Of a DNA stretch of 64,000 bases, positions 50,921 through 59,009 are shown in pieces. The translations under genes were made by a program, and so were the position numbers. The notes beneath the pieces were generated by a model, which was given only the letters and a program-made list of their open reading frames with translations, searched no databases and was not told where the DNA came from. How positions within the stretch are numbered: position 1 is the stretch's first letter; every line of letters begins with the position of its first letter. Origin of the DNA: Burkholderia cenocepacia (GTDB lineage: Bacteria; Pseudomonadota; Gammaproteobacteria; Burkholderiales; Burkholderiaceae); assembly GCF_900446215.1 (NCBI RefSeq), contig NZ_UAQZ01000002.1, positions 62,001-126,000 on the forward strand, in the 5' to 3' direction.

Positions 50921-52090
50921 ATGCGATTCAATGCGACACGCTTCGCCGCGACCCTGCTGGTCGCCGCATGCGCGACCGCCACGGCCGGTCGCGCGGCCGC
51001 CGTCACGCAGGACGACCTCCGCGACACCGTCACGCGCCAGATCGCGCCGCTGATGAAGCAGTACGCGATTCCCGGCATGGCGATCGGCATCGTCGCCGAC
51101 GGCAAGCCGTACGTGTTCGACTACGGTGTGATGTCCAAGCAAACCGGCAAGCCGGTGACCGGCGACACGCTGTTCGAGATCGGCTCGGTCAGCAAGACGC
51201 TGACCGCGACATTGGCGTCGGACGCGCAGGAGGGCGGCGAACTGTCGCTCGCGGACCCTGCAGGCAAATATCTGCCCGAGCTGCAGGGCAAGCCGTTCGG
51301 CGTCGTGACGCTGCTCCAGCTCGGCACGCACACGCCCGGCGGAACGCCCCTGCAGGTGCCGGACAGCATCCGCGACGACGCGGGCCTGATCCGCTATCTC
51401 GACGCGTGGCGGCCCGCGTATGCGCCGGGCACGCACCGCAAGTATTCGAACGTCGCGATCGGCATGCTCGGCTGGCTCACCGCGAAGGCGATGCACCAGG
51501 ATTTCGCGACGCTGATGGAGCAGCGGCTCTTTCCCGCGATCGGGATGACGCATACGTACATCAACGTGCCCGCCGCGCGCATGGCCGACTATGCGCAGGG
51601 CTACACGAAGGACGGCAAGCCGGTGCGGATGACGGAAGGCATGCTGTGGCAACCGGCTTACGGCGTGCGGACCACGGCGGCCGACCTGCTGCGCTTCGTG
51701 CAGGCGAACATGGGGATGATCCACACCGCGCCGCGCTTGCAGCGCGCGATCGAACGCACGCACACCGGCTACTTCCGCGCGGGGCCGCTGACGCAGGACC
51801 TGATCTGGGAACAGTACCCGTACCCGGTCGCGCTGCCGACGCTGCTGGCGGGCAACGCGCCGAAGATGCTGTTCGATGCGGTGCCGGCCAGCGCGATCCA
51901 GCCGCCGCTCGCGCCGAACCCGGCGACCTGGATCAACAAGACGGGCTCGACCGGCGGTTTCAGCACGTACGTCGCGTTCGTTCCCGCGAAGCGGATCGGG
52001 ATCGTGATGCTCGCGAACGGCAACGTGCCGATCGAGGAGCGCGTGAAGGCCGCCTACCGGATTCTCGGGTCGCTCGGCGACGCGCGGTAA
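50921..52090 (+). CDS. Class C beta-lactamase (AmpC-type)
   Basis: 389 residues with a signal sequence ending AGRAAAV. The three serine beta-lactamase elements are present: SVSK in FEIGSVSKTLTATLA (nucleophile Ser), YSN in HRKYSNVAIGML and KTG in WINKTGSTGGF. LLQLGTHTPGGTPLQVPD also matches class C. Periplasmic enzyme expected to hydrolyse cephalosporins. The ATG at 50921 follows AGGAA. No AmpR regulator is adjacent, unlike many inducible ampC loci, so control is unclear. Confidence 0.92.
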   Translation: MRFNATRFAATLLVAACATATAGRAAAVTQDDLRDTVTRQIAPLMKQYAIPGMAIGIVADGKPYVFDYGVMSKQTGKPVTGDTLFEIGSVSKTLTATLASDAQEGGELSLADPAGKYLPELQGKPFGVVTLLQLGTHTPGGTPLQVPDSIRDDAGLIRYLDAWRPAYAPGTHRKYSNVAIGMLGWLTAKAMHQDFATLMEQRLFPAIGMTHTYINVPAARMADYAQGYTKDGKPVRMTEGMLWQPAYGVRTTAADLLRFVQANMGMIHTAPRLQRAIERTHTGYFRAGPLTQDLIWEQYPYPVALPTLLAGNAPKMLFDAVPASAIQPPLAPNPATWINKTGSTGGFSTYVAFVPAKRIGIVMLANGNVPIEERVKAAYRILGSLGDAR

Positions 52091-52181
52091 CGTTGTCGCG
52101 CCCGCCCGTCGGGAAATGCTTATGATGGGCGGGCAATCCGGTGGTCGGTGGGCGAGACGCCGGGCGACGGAGGACAGCCGA

Positions 52182-52844
52182 TTGAGCATCGCATGGGACG
52201 GAATCACGGGCGCGGACGTGCTCGACGACGCGCAGCTGGCGAGCCGGCATGCGCTGGCCGACGCGGCGCGCGATGGCGCATGGGCGACGCTGCTCGCGCG
52301 TATCGCGCAACAGCCCGCGCTCGTCAACGCGACGCGGCCGGGCGGCACGTCGCTTGATGCGCCGCTGCATCAGGCCGCGTATGGCGGCGCGCCGCAGGAG
52401 GTCGTCGCCGAACTGCTGCGGCTCGGTGCATCGCGCATGCTGCGCGATGCGCGCCGCGAGCGCGCGGTCGATATCGCCGCGCGGTGCGGACATCGGCATC
52501 TGGTCGAGCCGTTGACGCCGCAACCGCGACGCTTCGTGCCCGACGACACGCTGCGCGCCATTCAACGCCATTTCCACGACATGATCGTCGGCCGCATCGC
52601 ACACCTGCGGGTTGACGCGCTGCGCTTGCCCGAACTCGAACCGCTGCTCGAATACGACGAGCAGGCCGACCGCATGTGGTTCGCGGTGCCCGGCATGTAC
52701 GGCGGATTCGACTACGCGCTGCGCACGGACGGCGATGCCGCTGTGCTCATGTCCGCGAGCTGGAGCCGCGTGGTCGGCGGCTCGGGCCAGCGACACGAGA
52801 TCACGGCCGACGGCTGCACGCTGGTCGAAGAAGGATTCGTCTGA
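52182..52844 (+). CDS. Ankyrin-repeat-like protein
   Basis: 220 residues from a TTG at 52182 with GGAGG eight bases upstream; an earlier start at 52116 would add 22 Arg/Gly-rich residues. Residues about 30-120 look like two ankyrin repeats (LDAPLHQAAYGGAPQEVVAELLRLGAS; RERAVDIAARCGHRHLVEPL). The C-terminal half (GMYGGFDYALRTDGDAAVLMSASWSRVVGGSGQRHEIT) is a separate beta-rich domain. Cytoplasmic, function unknown. It lies 91 bases after ampC on the same strand; a functional link is not evident. Confidence 0.78.
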   Translation: MSIAWDGITGADVLDDAQLASRHALADAARDGAWATLLARIAQQPALVNATRPGGTSLDAPLHQAAYGGAPQEVVAELLRLGASRMLRDARRERAVDIAARCGHRHLVEPLTPQPRRFVPDDTLRAIQRHFHDMIVGRIAHLRVDALRLPELEPLLEYDEQADRMWFAVPGMYGGFDYALRTDGDAAVLMSASWSRVVGGSGQRHEITADGCTLVEEGFV

Positions 52845-53051
52845 CGCGCCCCCTCGTTGCGCCGGGCAGTGTCGCGCGATGCATTCGCGCACGTCGTCAA
52901 CCGTCTGCGTTCCTCCCTTTGTATTTCAAGCCTGACGGTGTGCTGCCCACGGCATTCCACCACGCACGACGCGCGGCCCGAATGCCTGTTCAGGCAATTC
53001 GGGCCAGCACTACGGACGGCATGGACGAGTGTCTGCGCGCGTTGAGGCGAC

Positions 53052-53393
53052 TCAATGCCCGCGATAGATCGAGTCGCGGCCGTTGACCGACATCGCGCGG
53101 CCGGATTCGCCGGCCGTGCGGGTTTCGCTGCCGTAACCGGTCGCGTCCGCGGCCGGGGTGGCGTTCGGGGCGGATTGCGCGACGGCGTTTTCGCGCACAC
53201 GCTGTTCGGCGGCGAGGATCGCGGCCGGATACTGGTTGTGATCCAGCGCCGGGGTATAGCCGACGGCCGCGAGGCGGGCCATCTCGGCCTTCACTTCGGC
53301 GCGGGTCAGCTGATGGTCGGCCTGCTGCGCGAACGACAGCGCCGCTGCGGCAAGGATCAGGACGGCAAGGGTGGAAGAAACGAGCGTTTTCAT
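53052..53393 (-). CDS. DUF4148 family small secreted protein
   Basis: 113 residues. A signal peptide (MKTLVSSTLAVLILAAAALSFAQQ) is followed by the DUF4148 core LTRAEVKAEMARLAAVGYTPALDHNQYPAAILAAEQRV, a family abundant in Burkholderia with no known function. The tail is Ala/Thr/Gly-rich. Two adjacent ATG codons (53396 and 53393) are possible. A TATATT hexamer lies upstream at 53469-53464 on the same strand. Confidence 0.85.
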   Translation of the reverse strand: MKTLVSSTLAVLILAAAALSFAQQADHQLTRAEVKAEMARLAAVGYTPALDHNQYPAAILAAEQRVRENAVAQSAPNATPAADATGYGSETRTAGESGRAMSVNGRDSIYRGH

Positions 53394-53637
53394 CATGGGT
53401 ACCTGTGTGGTTGAGTGAGCCGCAACCAACGTCGACCACGTCGATGTCGTTGCGCGTGCAGCCAATATAGGTACGCCGACGCCCGGGAAAACGGCTGCCG
53501 GACCAAATCATTTTTGATTCTGAGTCACGAATCGAACGTGAATTCGGTCGGCAGCCTTGCCGGCCGGGCGTCTGGCCCGAGCAGCGGCTAGGGGCCGGTG
53601 ATCGAAACAGGCCGCCAATCGGCCCATTAGACCTCGC

Positions 53638-53676
53638 GGGACTCAAGTGTGTCGAATTCCGTCTTGGACAGACTTA
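53638..53676 (+). promoter_or_regulatory. Composite regulator box upstream of the aldo-keto reductase
   Basis: Begins GGGACTCAAGT and contains ATT at 53656-53658, GTCT at 53661-53664 and GACTTA at 53671-53676. The same elements recur at identical spacing at 56329-56367, upstream of the LysR gene. It overlaps the -35 region, a position suited to LysR activation. Confidence 0.6.
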
Positions 53677-53693
53677 ACCCGTCTCCCTAGACT
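53664..53693 (+). promoter_or_regulatory. Promoter of the aldo-keto reductase operon
   Basis: TTGGAC (53664-53669), 18 bp, TAGACT (53688-53693), start predicted near 53700, 27 bases before the reductase ATG. Confidence 0.5.
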
Positions 53694-53726
53694 GAACTCG
53701 CTTTCCTTTACTCCCTGGAGAAAATC

Positions 53727-54746
53727 ATGAGTCTCAAAGACAAGCTGCCCGGCAACAAGATCCTCGGTTTCGGTACCGCCCCGCTCGGCAACATGTTCCG
53801 CGACATCCCCGACGCGGAAGCCGCGGCCACCGTCGAAGCCGCGTGGCAACACGGCATCCGCTATTTCGATTCGGCCCCGTTCTACGGCGCCGGCCTGGCG
53901 GAAATCCGCCTCGGCGACGCGCTCGCGAACCATCCGCGTGACGAGTACGTGCTGAGCACGAAGGTCGGCCGCGTGATCCTCGACGAAATCGAAGACGTGT
54001 CGGCGCGCGATCTCGGCGAAAAGGGCGGCCTGTTCGAACACGGCCGGCCGAACCGCATCGTCAACGACTACTCGGCCGACGCGACGCTGCGCTCGATCGA
54101 GGACAGCCTGAAGCGTCTGCGCACCGACCGCCTCGATATCGTGTGGGTGCACGACATCGCGCAGGACTTCTACGGCGACGAATGGCTCGCGCAATTCGAA
54201 GTGGCGCGCAAGGGCGCATTCCGCGTGCTGAGCAAGCTGCGCGAGGAAGGCGTGATCAAGGCGTGGGGCCTCGGCGTGAACCGCGTCGAACCGATCGAAC
54301 TGGTGCTCGACCTCGCCGAACCGCAACCGGACGGCATGCTGCTGGCCGGCCGCTACACGCTGCTCGATCACGAGCGCGCGCTGCAACGCGTGATGCCGGC
54401 GGCGGCCGCGCAGAACGTCGGGATCGTCGTCGGCGGCCCGTACAGCTCGGGCGTGCTCGCGGGCGGCACGCACTTCGAATACCAGAAGGCGTCGCCGGAA
54501 ATCCTCGCGAAGGTCGACCGGATCAAGGCGATCGCCGCGCGCTACGACGTGCCGATCAAGGCCGCCGCGCTGCAGTTCTCGATGTCGCATCCGGCGACCG
54601 TCGCGGTGATCCCGGGCGCGAGCCGTCCGGAGCGGATCGCGGAAGACCAGGCCGCGCTGAACGTGGCGATTCCGGCCGACTTCTGGCGCGAGATGCGTGA
54701 ACAAGGCCTGATCGCGGCCAATGCGCCGCTGCCGACCGATCGTTGA
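53727..54746 (+). CDS. Aldo/keto reductase (aldose/pyridoxal dehydrogenase-like)
   Basis: 339 residues, TIM barrel. Catalytic residues can be placed: Asp and Tyr in YFDSAPFYGAGLAEIRLGDAL (about 49-69), Lys in LSTKVGR, His in VWVHDI. The NADP-binding end reads [17 protein letters not shown]. The closest family flavour is D-threo-aldose/L-fucose or pyridoxal 4-dehydrogenase. Ribosome-binding site GGAG. First gene of a two-gene operon with an SRPBCC protein. Confidence 0.88.
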   Translation: MSLKDKLPGNKILGFGTAPLGNMFRDIPDAEAAATVEAAWQHGIRYFDSAPFYGAGLAEIRLGDALANHPRDEYVLSTKVGRVILDEIEDVSARDLGEKGGLFEHGRPNRIVNDYSADATLRSIEDSLKRLRTDRLDIVWVHDIAQDFYGDEWLAQFEVARKGAFRVLSKLREEGVIKAWGLGVNRVEPIELVLDLAEPQPDGMLLAGRYTLLDHERALQRVMPAAAAQNVGIVVGGPYSSGVLAGGTHFEYQKASPEILAKVDRIKAIAARYDVPIKAAALQFSMSHPATVAVIPGASRPERIAEDQAALNVAIPADFWREMREQGLIAANAPLPTDR

Positions 54747-54763
54747 TCCTGAAAGGTGATGAC

Positions 54764-55180
54764 ATGGCACAGGCACATGCAAGTATCGAGATCGCGGCTT
54801 CGGCCGACACGGTCTGGCAACTGATCGGCGGCTTCGGGTCGCTGCCCGACTGGCTTTCGTACATTCCGGCCAGCGAGCTGAGCGAGGGCGGGCGCGTGCG
54901 GCGTCTCGCGAATCCGGCGGGCGATGCGATCGTCGAGCGGCTGGTCGCGTTCGACGAAGCGGAGCGCAGCTATACGTACGCGATCCTCGAAGCACCGTTC
55001 CCGGTCGTGAACTATCGCTCCACGCTGCGCGTGCGCGAGAACGGCCCGAACGCGTCGAAGGTCGAGTGGTCCGGCACGTTCACGCCGCACGGCGCGACCG
55101 ACGACGAAACGATCCGGCTGTTCCGCGGCATCTACGAAGACGGCCTCGCGGAACTGGCGAAGCGCTTCGCGGTGGCCTGA
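54764..55180 (+). CDS. SRPBCC (START-like) family protein
   Basis: 138 residues of the polyketide-cyclase/Bet v1-like fold: HASIEIAASADTVWQLIGGFGSLPDWLSYI at the start, YAILEAPFPVVNYRSTLRV in the middle and the closing helix GIYEDGLAELAKRF. Such proteins bind small hydrophobic ligands. The ATG at 54764 follows AAAGGTGATGAC; it starts 18 bases after the reductase stop and is probably cotranscribed. Substrate unknown. Confidence 0.85.
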   Translation: MAQAHASIEIAASADTVWQLIGGFGSLPDWLSYIPASELSEGGRVRRLANPAGDAIVERLVAFDEAERSYTYAILEAPFPVVNYRSTLRVRENGPNASKVEWSGTFTPHGATDDETIRLFRGIYEDGLAELAKRFAVA

Positions 55181-55404
55181 CGGCGACATGTCGCATCGTG
55201 TGACGGAGGCGGGACGCGATCGCCAGCCGCCAGCGCCTTCGTTGCGGGCTTCGGCCCGCTGCGAAGGCGTCGGCGCATCTGTTCGTGTGTGTCGATCAGA
55301 AGTCGTGCGCCGTGCAAAGAAGGTAAGGGTTGCGAAGCGATCGGTACACGCGCTGTTGACGTGTACGGCGCCGCAATGCAACGGCGCTCCGAGCACTCAT
55401 GGAT

Positions 55405-56316
55405 TCATTTTCCGACTGTCGCGACGACGTCCTCGCCGGTCAGGATCTCGCGGAAGATGCCGACCAGCGGCCGCAGGTTGACCTTGTGCCACGCGGCCCA
55501 CAGTGGCGTGCGGTAGCTGAACCACGGCAATTCGCGCAGCACGACGCCTTCCGGCACCTGGTGCCGCAGGCTCTGCTGGATCATCGTCACGCCGAGCCCC
55601 GCGGCGACGAGGCCGAGTGCGGCGAGCGGCTCGGTCGCCTCCACCGAAATGTCCGGCGAGAAGCCGGCCTTCGCGCAGGCCGCGACGAATGCGCCGTGAC
55701 GCGGCGCGCTGTCCTGCTGCGTGACGCCGATCCACGCCTGCGCGGCGAGATCGTCGGCGACGAGCTTTTTTTTCTTCGCGAGCGGATGCCCGTCGGGCAT
55801 CGCGAGCAGCATCGGATCGTCCAGCACTTTCGTCGATTCGAGTTCGGGATCATCCGATGCGGGCGGCTCGGTGACGAGCGCGATGTCGAGGCTGCGCTCG
55901 CGCAAGCCTTCGAGTTGCGCGGCAGATTGATAGTTGTACAGAGCGATATGAACGGACGGGCGCTCGGCGCGCAGCGTTTTCAGCGCGCGCGGCAGCACGC
56001 CCGAGTGCGTGGCCGTTTCGAGGTAGCCGATGCACAGGCCGCCTTCGTCGCCCCGGCCGAGCCGGCGCGCGAGCGATTCGAGCCGGTTTGCGTGGCGCAG
56101 GAACGCGTGCGCTTCGCTGAGGAACGTGCGCCCGTCGCGCGTCAGACGGATGCGCTGCTGGCTGCGTTCAAACAGCGTGAGGCCCAGCTTTTCCTCGAGC
56201 TGGGCGATCTGGCGGCTGAGCGGCGATTGCGAGATGTGCAGGCGTTCGGCGGCACGGCCGACGTGTTCCTCTTCCGCGACCGCGATGAAGTACTGAAGCT
56301 GGCGGATGTCGAGCAT
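55405..56316 (-). CDS. LysR family transcriptional regulator
   Basis: 303 residues. The winged helix is MLDIRQLQYFIAVAEEEHVGRAAERLHISQSPLSRQIAQLEEKLGLTLFER; the effector domain begins LCIGYLETATHSGVLPRAL. Convergent with the reductase-SRPBCC operon. Its upstream region carries the same composite box as the reductase promoter, so it probably regulates that operon and itself. Confidence 0.9.
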   Translation of the reverse strand: MLDIRQLQYFIAVAEEEHVGRAAERLHISQSPLSRQIAQLEEKLGLTLFERSQQRIRLTRDGRTFLSEAHAFLRHANRLESLARRLGRGDEGGLCIGYLETATHSGVLPRALKTLRAERPSVHIALYNYQSAAQLEGLRERSLDIALVTEPPASDDPELESTKVLDDPMLLAMPDGHPLAKKKKLVADDLAAQAWIGVTQQDSAPRHGAFVAACAKAGFSPDISVEATEPLAALGLVAAGLGVTMIQQSLRHQVPEGVVLRELPWFSYRTPLWAAWHKVNLRPLVGIFREILTGEDVVATVGK

Positions 56317-56328
56317 GTCAGACCTTAT

Positions 56329-56367
56329 GGGACTCAAGTTGTAAATATTATGTCTCAAATGGACTTA
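56329..56367 (+). promoter_or_regulatory. Composite regulator box upstream of the LysR gene
   Basis: GGGACTCAAGT at 56329-56339, ATT at 56347-56349, GTCT at 56352-56355 and GACTTA at 56362-56367, the same order and spacing as at 53638-53676. It lies just upstream of the LysR start codon (minus strand), where autorepression would act. Confidence 0.6.
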
Positions 56368-56453
56368 TTCATGCAACCCGGACCGGATCCATCTGCCTGC
56401 CACGACGCGGCGCGCGCGAGCCTCACGAGCGGGGGCCGAGCCCGCCCGCGGCG

Positions 56454-57236
56454 TCAGTTCCCGTACATGTCGAAGTCGAAATACTTCGACTGGATCGCGT
56501 TGTACGTGCCGTCGCCGCGAATCTGCGCGATGGCGCGATTCAGTGCGTCACGCAGGTCGGTGTCGGCCTTGCGCACGCCGGCCGCATCGCCGTTACCCAT
56601 GATCTTCGCGTCGTACACCACGCCGCCCGCGAACGAGAAGCCCTTGCCGCGCGGCGTCGCCAGGAACCCGAGCTGGCCCTGCACGGCATCCATCAGCACG
56701 CCGTCGACGCGCCCGGTGACGAGATCCGCATACGCCTGGTCGTAGCTCGGATACGGCACGACCTCGACCTTCGCGGCCGCCCACTTCTCGCGCGCATAGG
56801 TTTCCTGGACCGTGCCCTGTTCGACCGCGACGCGCTTGCCGGCGAGCTTCGCCGCGTCCGGCAGCAGCCCCGACCCGGTACGCGCGATCAGCCGCGTCTG
56901 GTTGCGGTACAGGCGGTCGGTGAAGTCGATCTGCTGGCGCCGCTGTTCGGTCGCGGCCATCGACGACAGGATCACGTCGAACTTGCGCGCCTGCAGCCCC
57001 GGAATCAGCCCGTCGAAGCTGCTCGACACCCACACGCATTTCGCATTCAGCTTCGCGCACAGCGCGTTGCCGAGGTCGATGTCGAAGCCCTTCACGCTGC
57101 CGTCGGTCGCGGTCGACTCGAACGGCGGGTAGGTCGGGTCGACACCGATGCGGATGGTCGTCCATTCCTTCGCCGACGCTAGCGACGCGACAGCCATCGC
57201 GGCGGCGGAAAGGAGAATCGTGAGGCGCGTCTTCAT
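56454..57236 (-). CDS. Amino-acid ABC transporter substrate-binding protein (cationic/opine type)
   Basis: 260 residues with a signal peptide ending ASLASAK. The mature part follows the family-3 pattern: IRIGVDPTYPPFESTATDGSVKGFDIDLGNALCAKLNAKCVWVSSSFDGLIPGLQARKFDVILSSMAAT, typical of Lys/Arg/ornithine, octopine and nopaline binders. No permease genes are adjacent. It lies 40 bases after an opine/amino-acid-type dehydrogenase on the same strand, so ligand and enzyme substrate are probably the same. Confidence 0.9.
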   Translation of the reverse strand: MKTRLTILLSAAAMAVASLASAKEWTTIRIGVDPTYPPFESTATDGSVKGFDIDLGNALCAKLNAKCVWVSSSFDGLIPGLQARKFDVILSSMAATEQRRQQIDFTDRLYRNQTRLIARTGSGLLPDAAKLAGKRVAVEQGTVQETYAREKWAAAKVEVVPYPSYDQAYADLVTGRVDGVLMDAVQGQLGFLATPRGKGFSFAGGVVYDAKIMGNGDAAGVRKADTDLRDALNRAIAQIRGDGTYNAIQSKYFDFDMYGN

Positions 57237-57276
57237 GGTCTGGCTCCGTTCGTGTGGGGAAGAGTGGGCGTGCGCG

Positions 57277-58713
57277 TCAGCTCGGGAATTCGCCGCGCTG
57301 AAAATCGTTCGACAGTTCGAGGGCGTCGGCCATCTCGCCGACGGTGACCGGCTTGATCGGCGCGCGGATCCGGTAGTGACCGACGTCGCCGACGCCGCGC
57401 TGCTGCACGTCGGCGATCAGTTCGCCGACCGTCGTGCCGCACCAGCGCCCCTGGCACGGACCCATTCCGCAGCGCGTAAACGCCTTCATCTGGTTCGGCC
57501 CCTGGCAGCCGAGCGCCGCGAGCTGGCGAATCTCGCCGGCCGTGACTTCCTCGCAGCGGCACACGATCGTGTCGTCGTCGGGGCGGCGCAGCGCGGCGGG
57601 CGGCGTATACAGCGCGTCGAGCAGCGGGCGCACCGCGAGATGGCGGCGCCATGCACGCAGCACCGGGCGTTCGCGTGCGGCCTGCCGTTGCGCGTCGAGC
57701 GCACCGAGTTGCCGGGCGATGTCGAGCGCCGCCACTTCGCCGGCGAGTGCCGCCGCCTGTGCGCCGCCGATCCCTGCGCCGTCGCCCGCGATCCAGACGT
57801 GCGGCACGCTGCTGCGGCCGCGCGCGTCGCGCTGCGGGCGCCAGCATGCCGACGCTTCGTCCCATTCATGCGCGCAGCCGAGCGCGCGCGCGAGCTGCGT
57901 CGACGGAATGACGCCCTGATGCAGCAGCACGAGGGACGTGTCGAGCGCTTGCACGACGCCTTCCGCGTCGCGAAAGCGGATGCGTTCGGCGCGATCGTCG
58001 CCGTCGATGCGGATGTCGGTGGCGCCGCGATAGACGGGAATCCCGGCGTCGCGCACCGCACGCAGCATGCGCCAGCCCTTGAGCAGATAGTCGACGCCGC
58101 GCAGTGCCGGCAGCGCATGGGGAAGCGCGCGGCGCCACGCGTCGCGCGGTGTCGTATCGACCAGCGCGCGCACGCGCCGGCCCGCATTCAGCAATTGCGC
58201 GGCGAACAGCCACAGCAGCGGGCCGCTGCCCGCCAGCACGGCGTCGGCCGACGGCGCGAGGCCCGACGCTTTCAGCAGCGTTTGCGCGGCGCCGACGCCC
58301 ATCACGCCGGGCAACGTCCAGCCGGGCACCGGCCACGGCCGCTCCTGCGCGCCGGTCGCGATCAGCACCGCGCGCGCGCCGATTTCGAGCGTGCCGCGCG
58401 ACGGGCCGCTCTGCGTGAGCATCGCGACGGGTGTCGGTTCGAATGCGACCTGCCACACGACGCTGCGCGGCAGGTAATGCGCGCCGCTGGCGAGCAGGCC
58501 GTCGACGAGCGGCCGGCCGGCCGCATAGTCGGCGCCAAGCCATTGCGCGAGCGGCGCCGGCGCATCGGCCACGTTGCGGTAGATCTGGCCGCCGGGCGCG
58601 CGGCCTTCGTCCGCGACGACGACCGACAAGCCGGCCGCACGCGCGGCGATGGCTGCCGCCATCCCGGCCGGCCCGGCGCCGACGATCAGCAGGTCGCACT
58701 GGCGGCGCGTCAT
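57277..58713 (-). CDS. FAD/NAD-binding dehydrogenase alpha subunit (HcnB/OoxA-type)
   Basis: 478 residues. The N-terminal dinucleotide fold is CDLLIVGAGPAGMAAAIAARAAG, with a second at LAGSGPLLWLFAAQLLNAG and an ATGAQERPWPVPGWTLPGV stretch typical of this group. The C-terminal BFD-like region has cysteines in CRCEEVT and CGMGPCQGRWC, which bind an iron-sulphur cluster. With the two following subunits it forms a membrane-linked or soluble heteromer such as octopine/nopaline oxidase, HCN synthase or D-hydroxyproline dehydrogenase. ATGA overlap with the small subunit. Confidence 0.9.
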   Translation of the reverse strand: MTRRQCDLLIVGAGPAGMAAAIAARAAGLSVVVADEGRAPGGQIYRNVADAPAPLAQWLGADYAAGRPLVDGLLASGAHYLPRSVVWQVAFEPTPVAMLTQSGPSRGTLEIGARAVLIATGAQERPWPVPGWTLPGVMGVGAAQTLLKASGLAPSADAVLAGSGPLLWLFAAQLLNAGRRVRALVDTTPRDAWRRALPHALPALRGVDYLLKGWRMLRAVRDAGIPVYRGATDIRIDGDDRAERIRFRDAEGVVQALDTSLVLLHQGVIPSTQLARALGCAHEWDEASACWRPQRDARGRSSVPHVWIAGDGAGIGGAQAAALAGEVAALDIARQLGALDAQRQAARERPVLRAWRRHLAVRPLLDALYTPPAALRRPDDDTIVCRCEEVTAGEIRQLAALGCQGPNQMKAFTRCGMGPCQGRWCGTTVGELIADVQQRGVGDVGHYRIRAPIKPVTVGEMADALELSNDFQRGEFPS

Positions 58714-59009
58714 GCGAGCCTCGCCTTGCCGTGCATCGCGCGCACCTGCATGCCGTCGGCGACGGGCGTCATGCAGCCTTGCACGTTCGGGACGCCGTCG
58801 ATTTCGACGAGGCAGTCGAAGCACACGCCCATCATGCAGAACGGGCCGCGCGGCGCGCCGCTCACGGCGCTCGTGCGGCACGCGGCCGAACCGGCGGCGA
58901 GCATCGCGGCCGCGACGCTGTATTGCGCGGGCACGTCGTGCGGCGTGCCGTCGATATGGATGCGCACGCGTTCGAGCGTCGCGGCGGCGGGAACGAGGGA
59001 TTCAAACAT
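58710..59009 (-). CDS. [2Fe-2S] small subunit of the dehydrogenase (HcnA/OoxC-type)
   Basis: 99 residues. Cysteines in ACRTSAV, GPFCMMGVCFDCLVEI and VQGC provide the ligands for a plant-type [2Fe-2S] cluster; the first motif is less regular than in ferredoxin. The ATG at 59009 follows the FAD subunit's final codons, overlapping them by eight bases, and its own stop overlaps the alpha-subunit start. It transfers electrons between the two flavin subunits. Confidence 0.87.
   Translation of the reverse strand: MFESLVPAAATLERVRIHIDGTPHDVPAQYSVAAAMLAAGSAACRTSAVSGAPRGPFCMMGVCFDCLVEIDGVPNVQGCMTPVADGMQVRAMHGKARLA

Larger units (their letters stand above)
53397..53726. other. Divergent intergenic region before the aldo-keto reductase
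   Basis: 330 bases with no gene. It holds a small inverted repeat, AATCA-TTTT-TGATT (53506-53519), the composite LysR-type box at 53638-53676 and the reductase promoter at 53664-53693, both listed separately. Confidence 0.5.
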
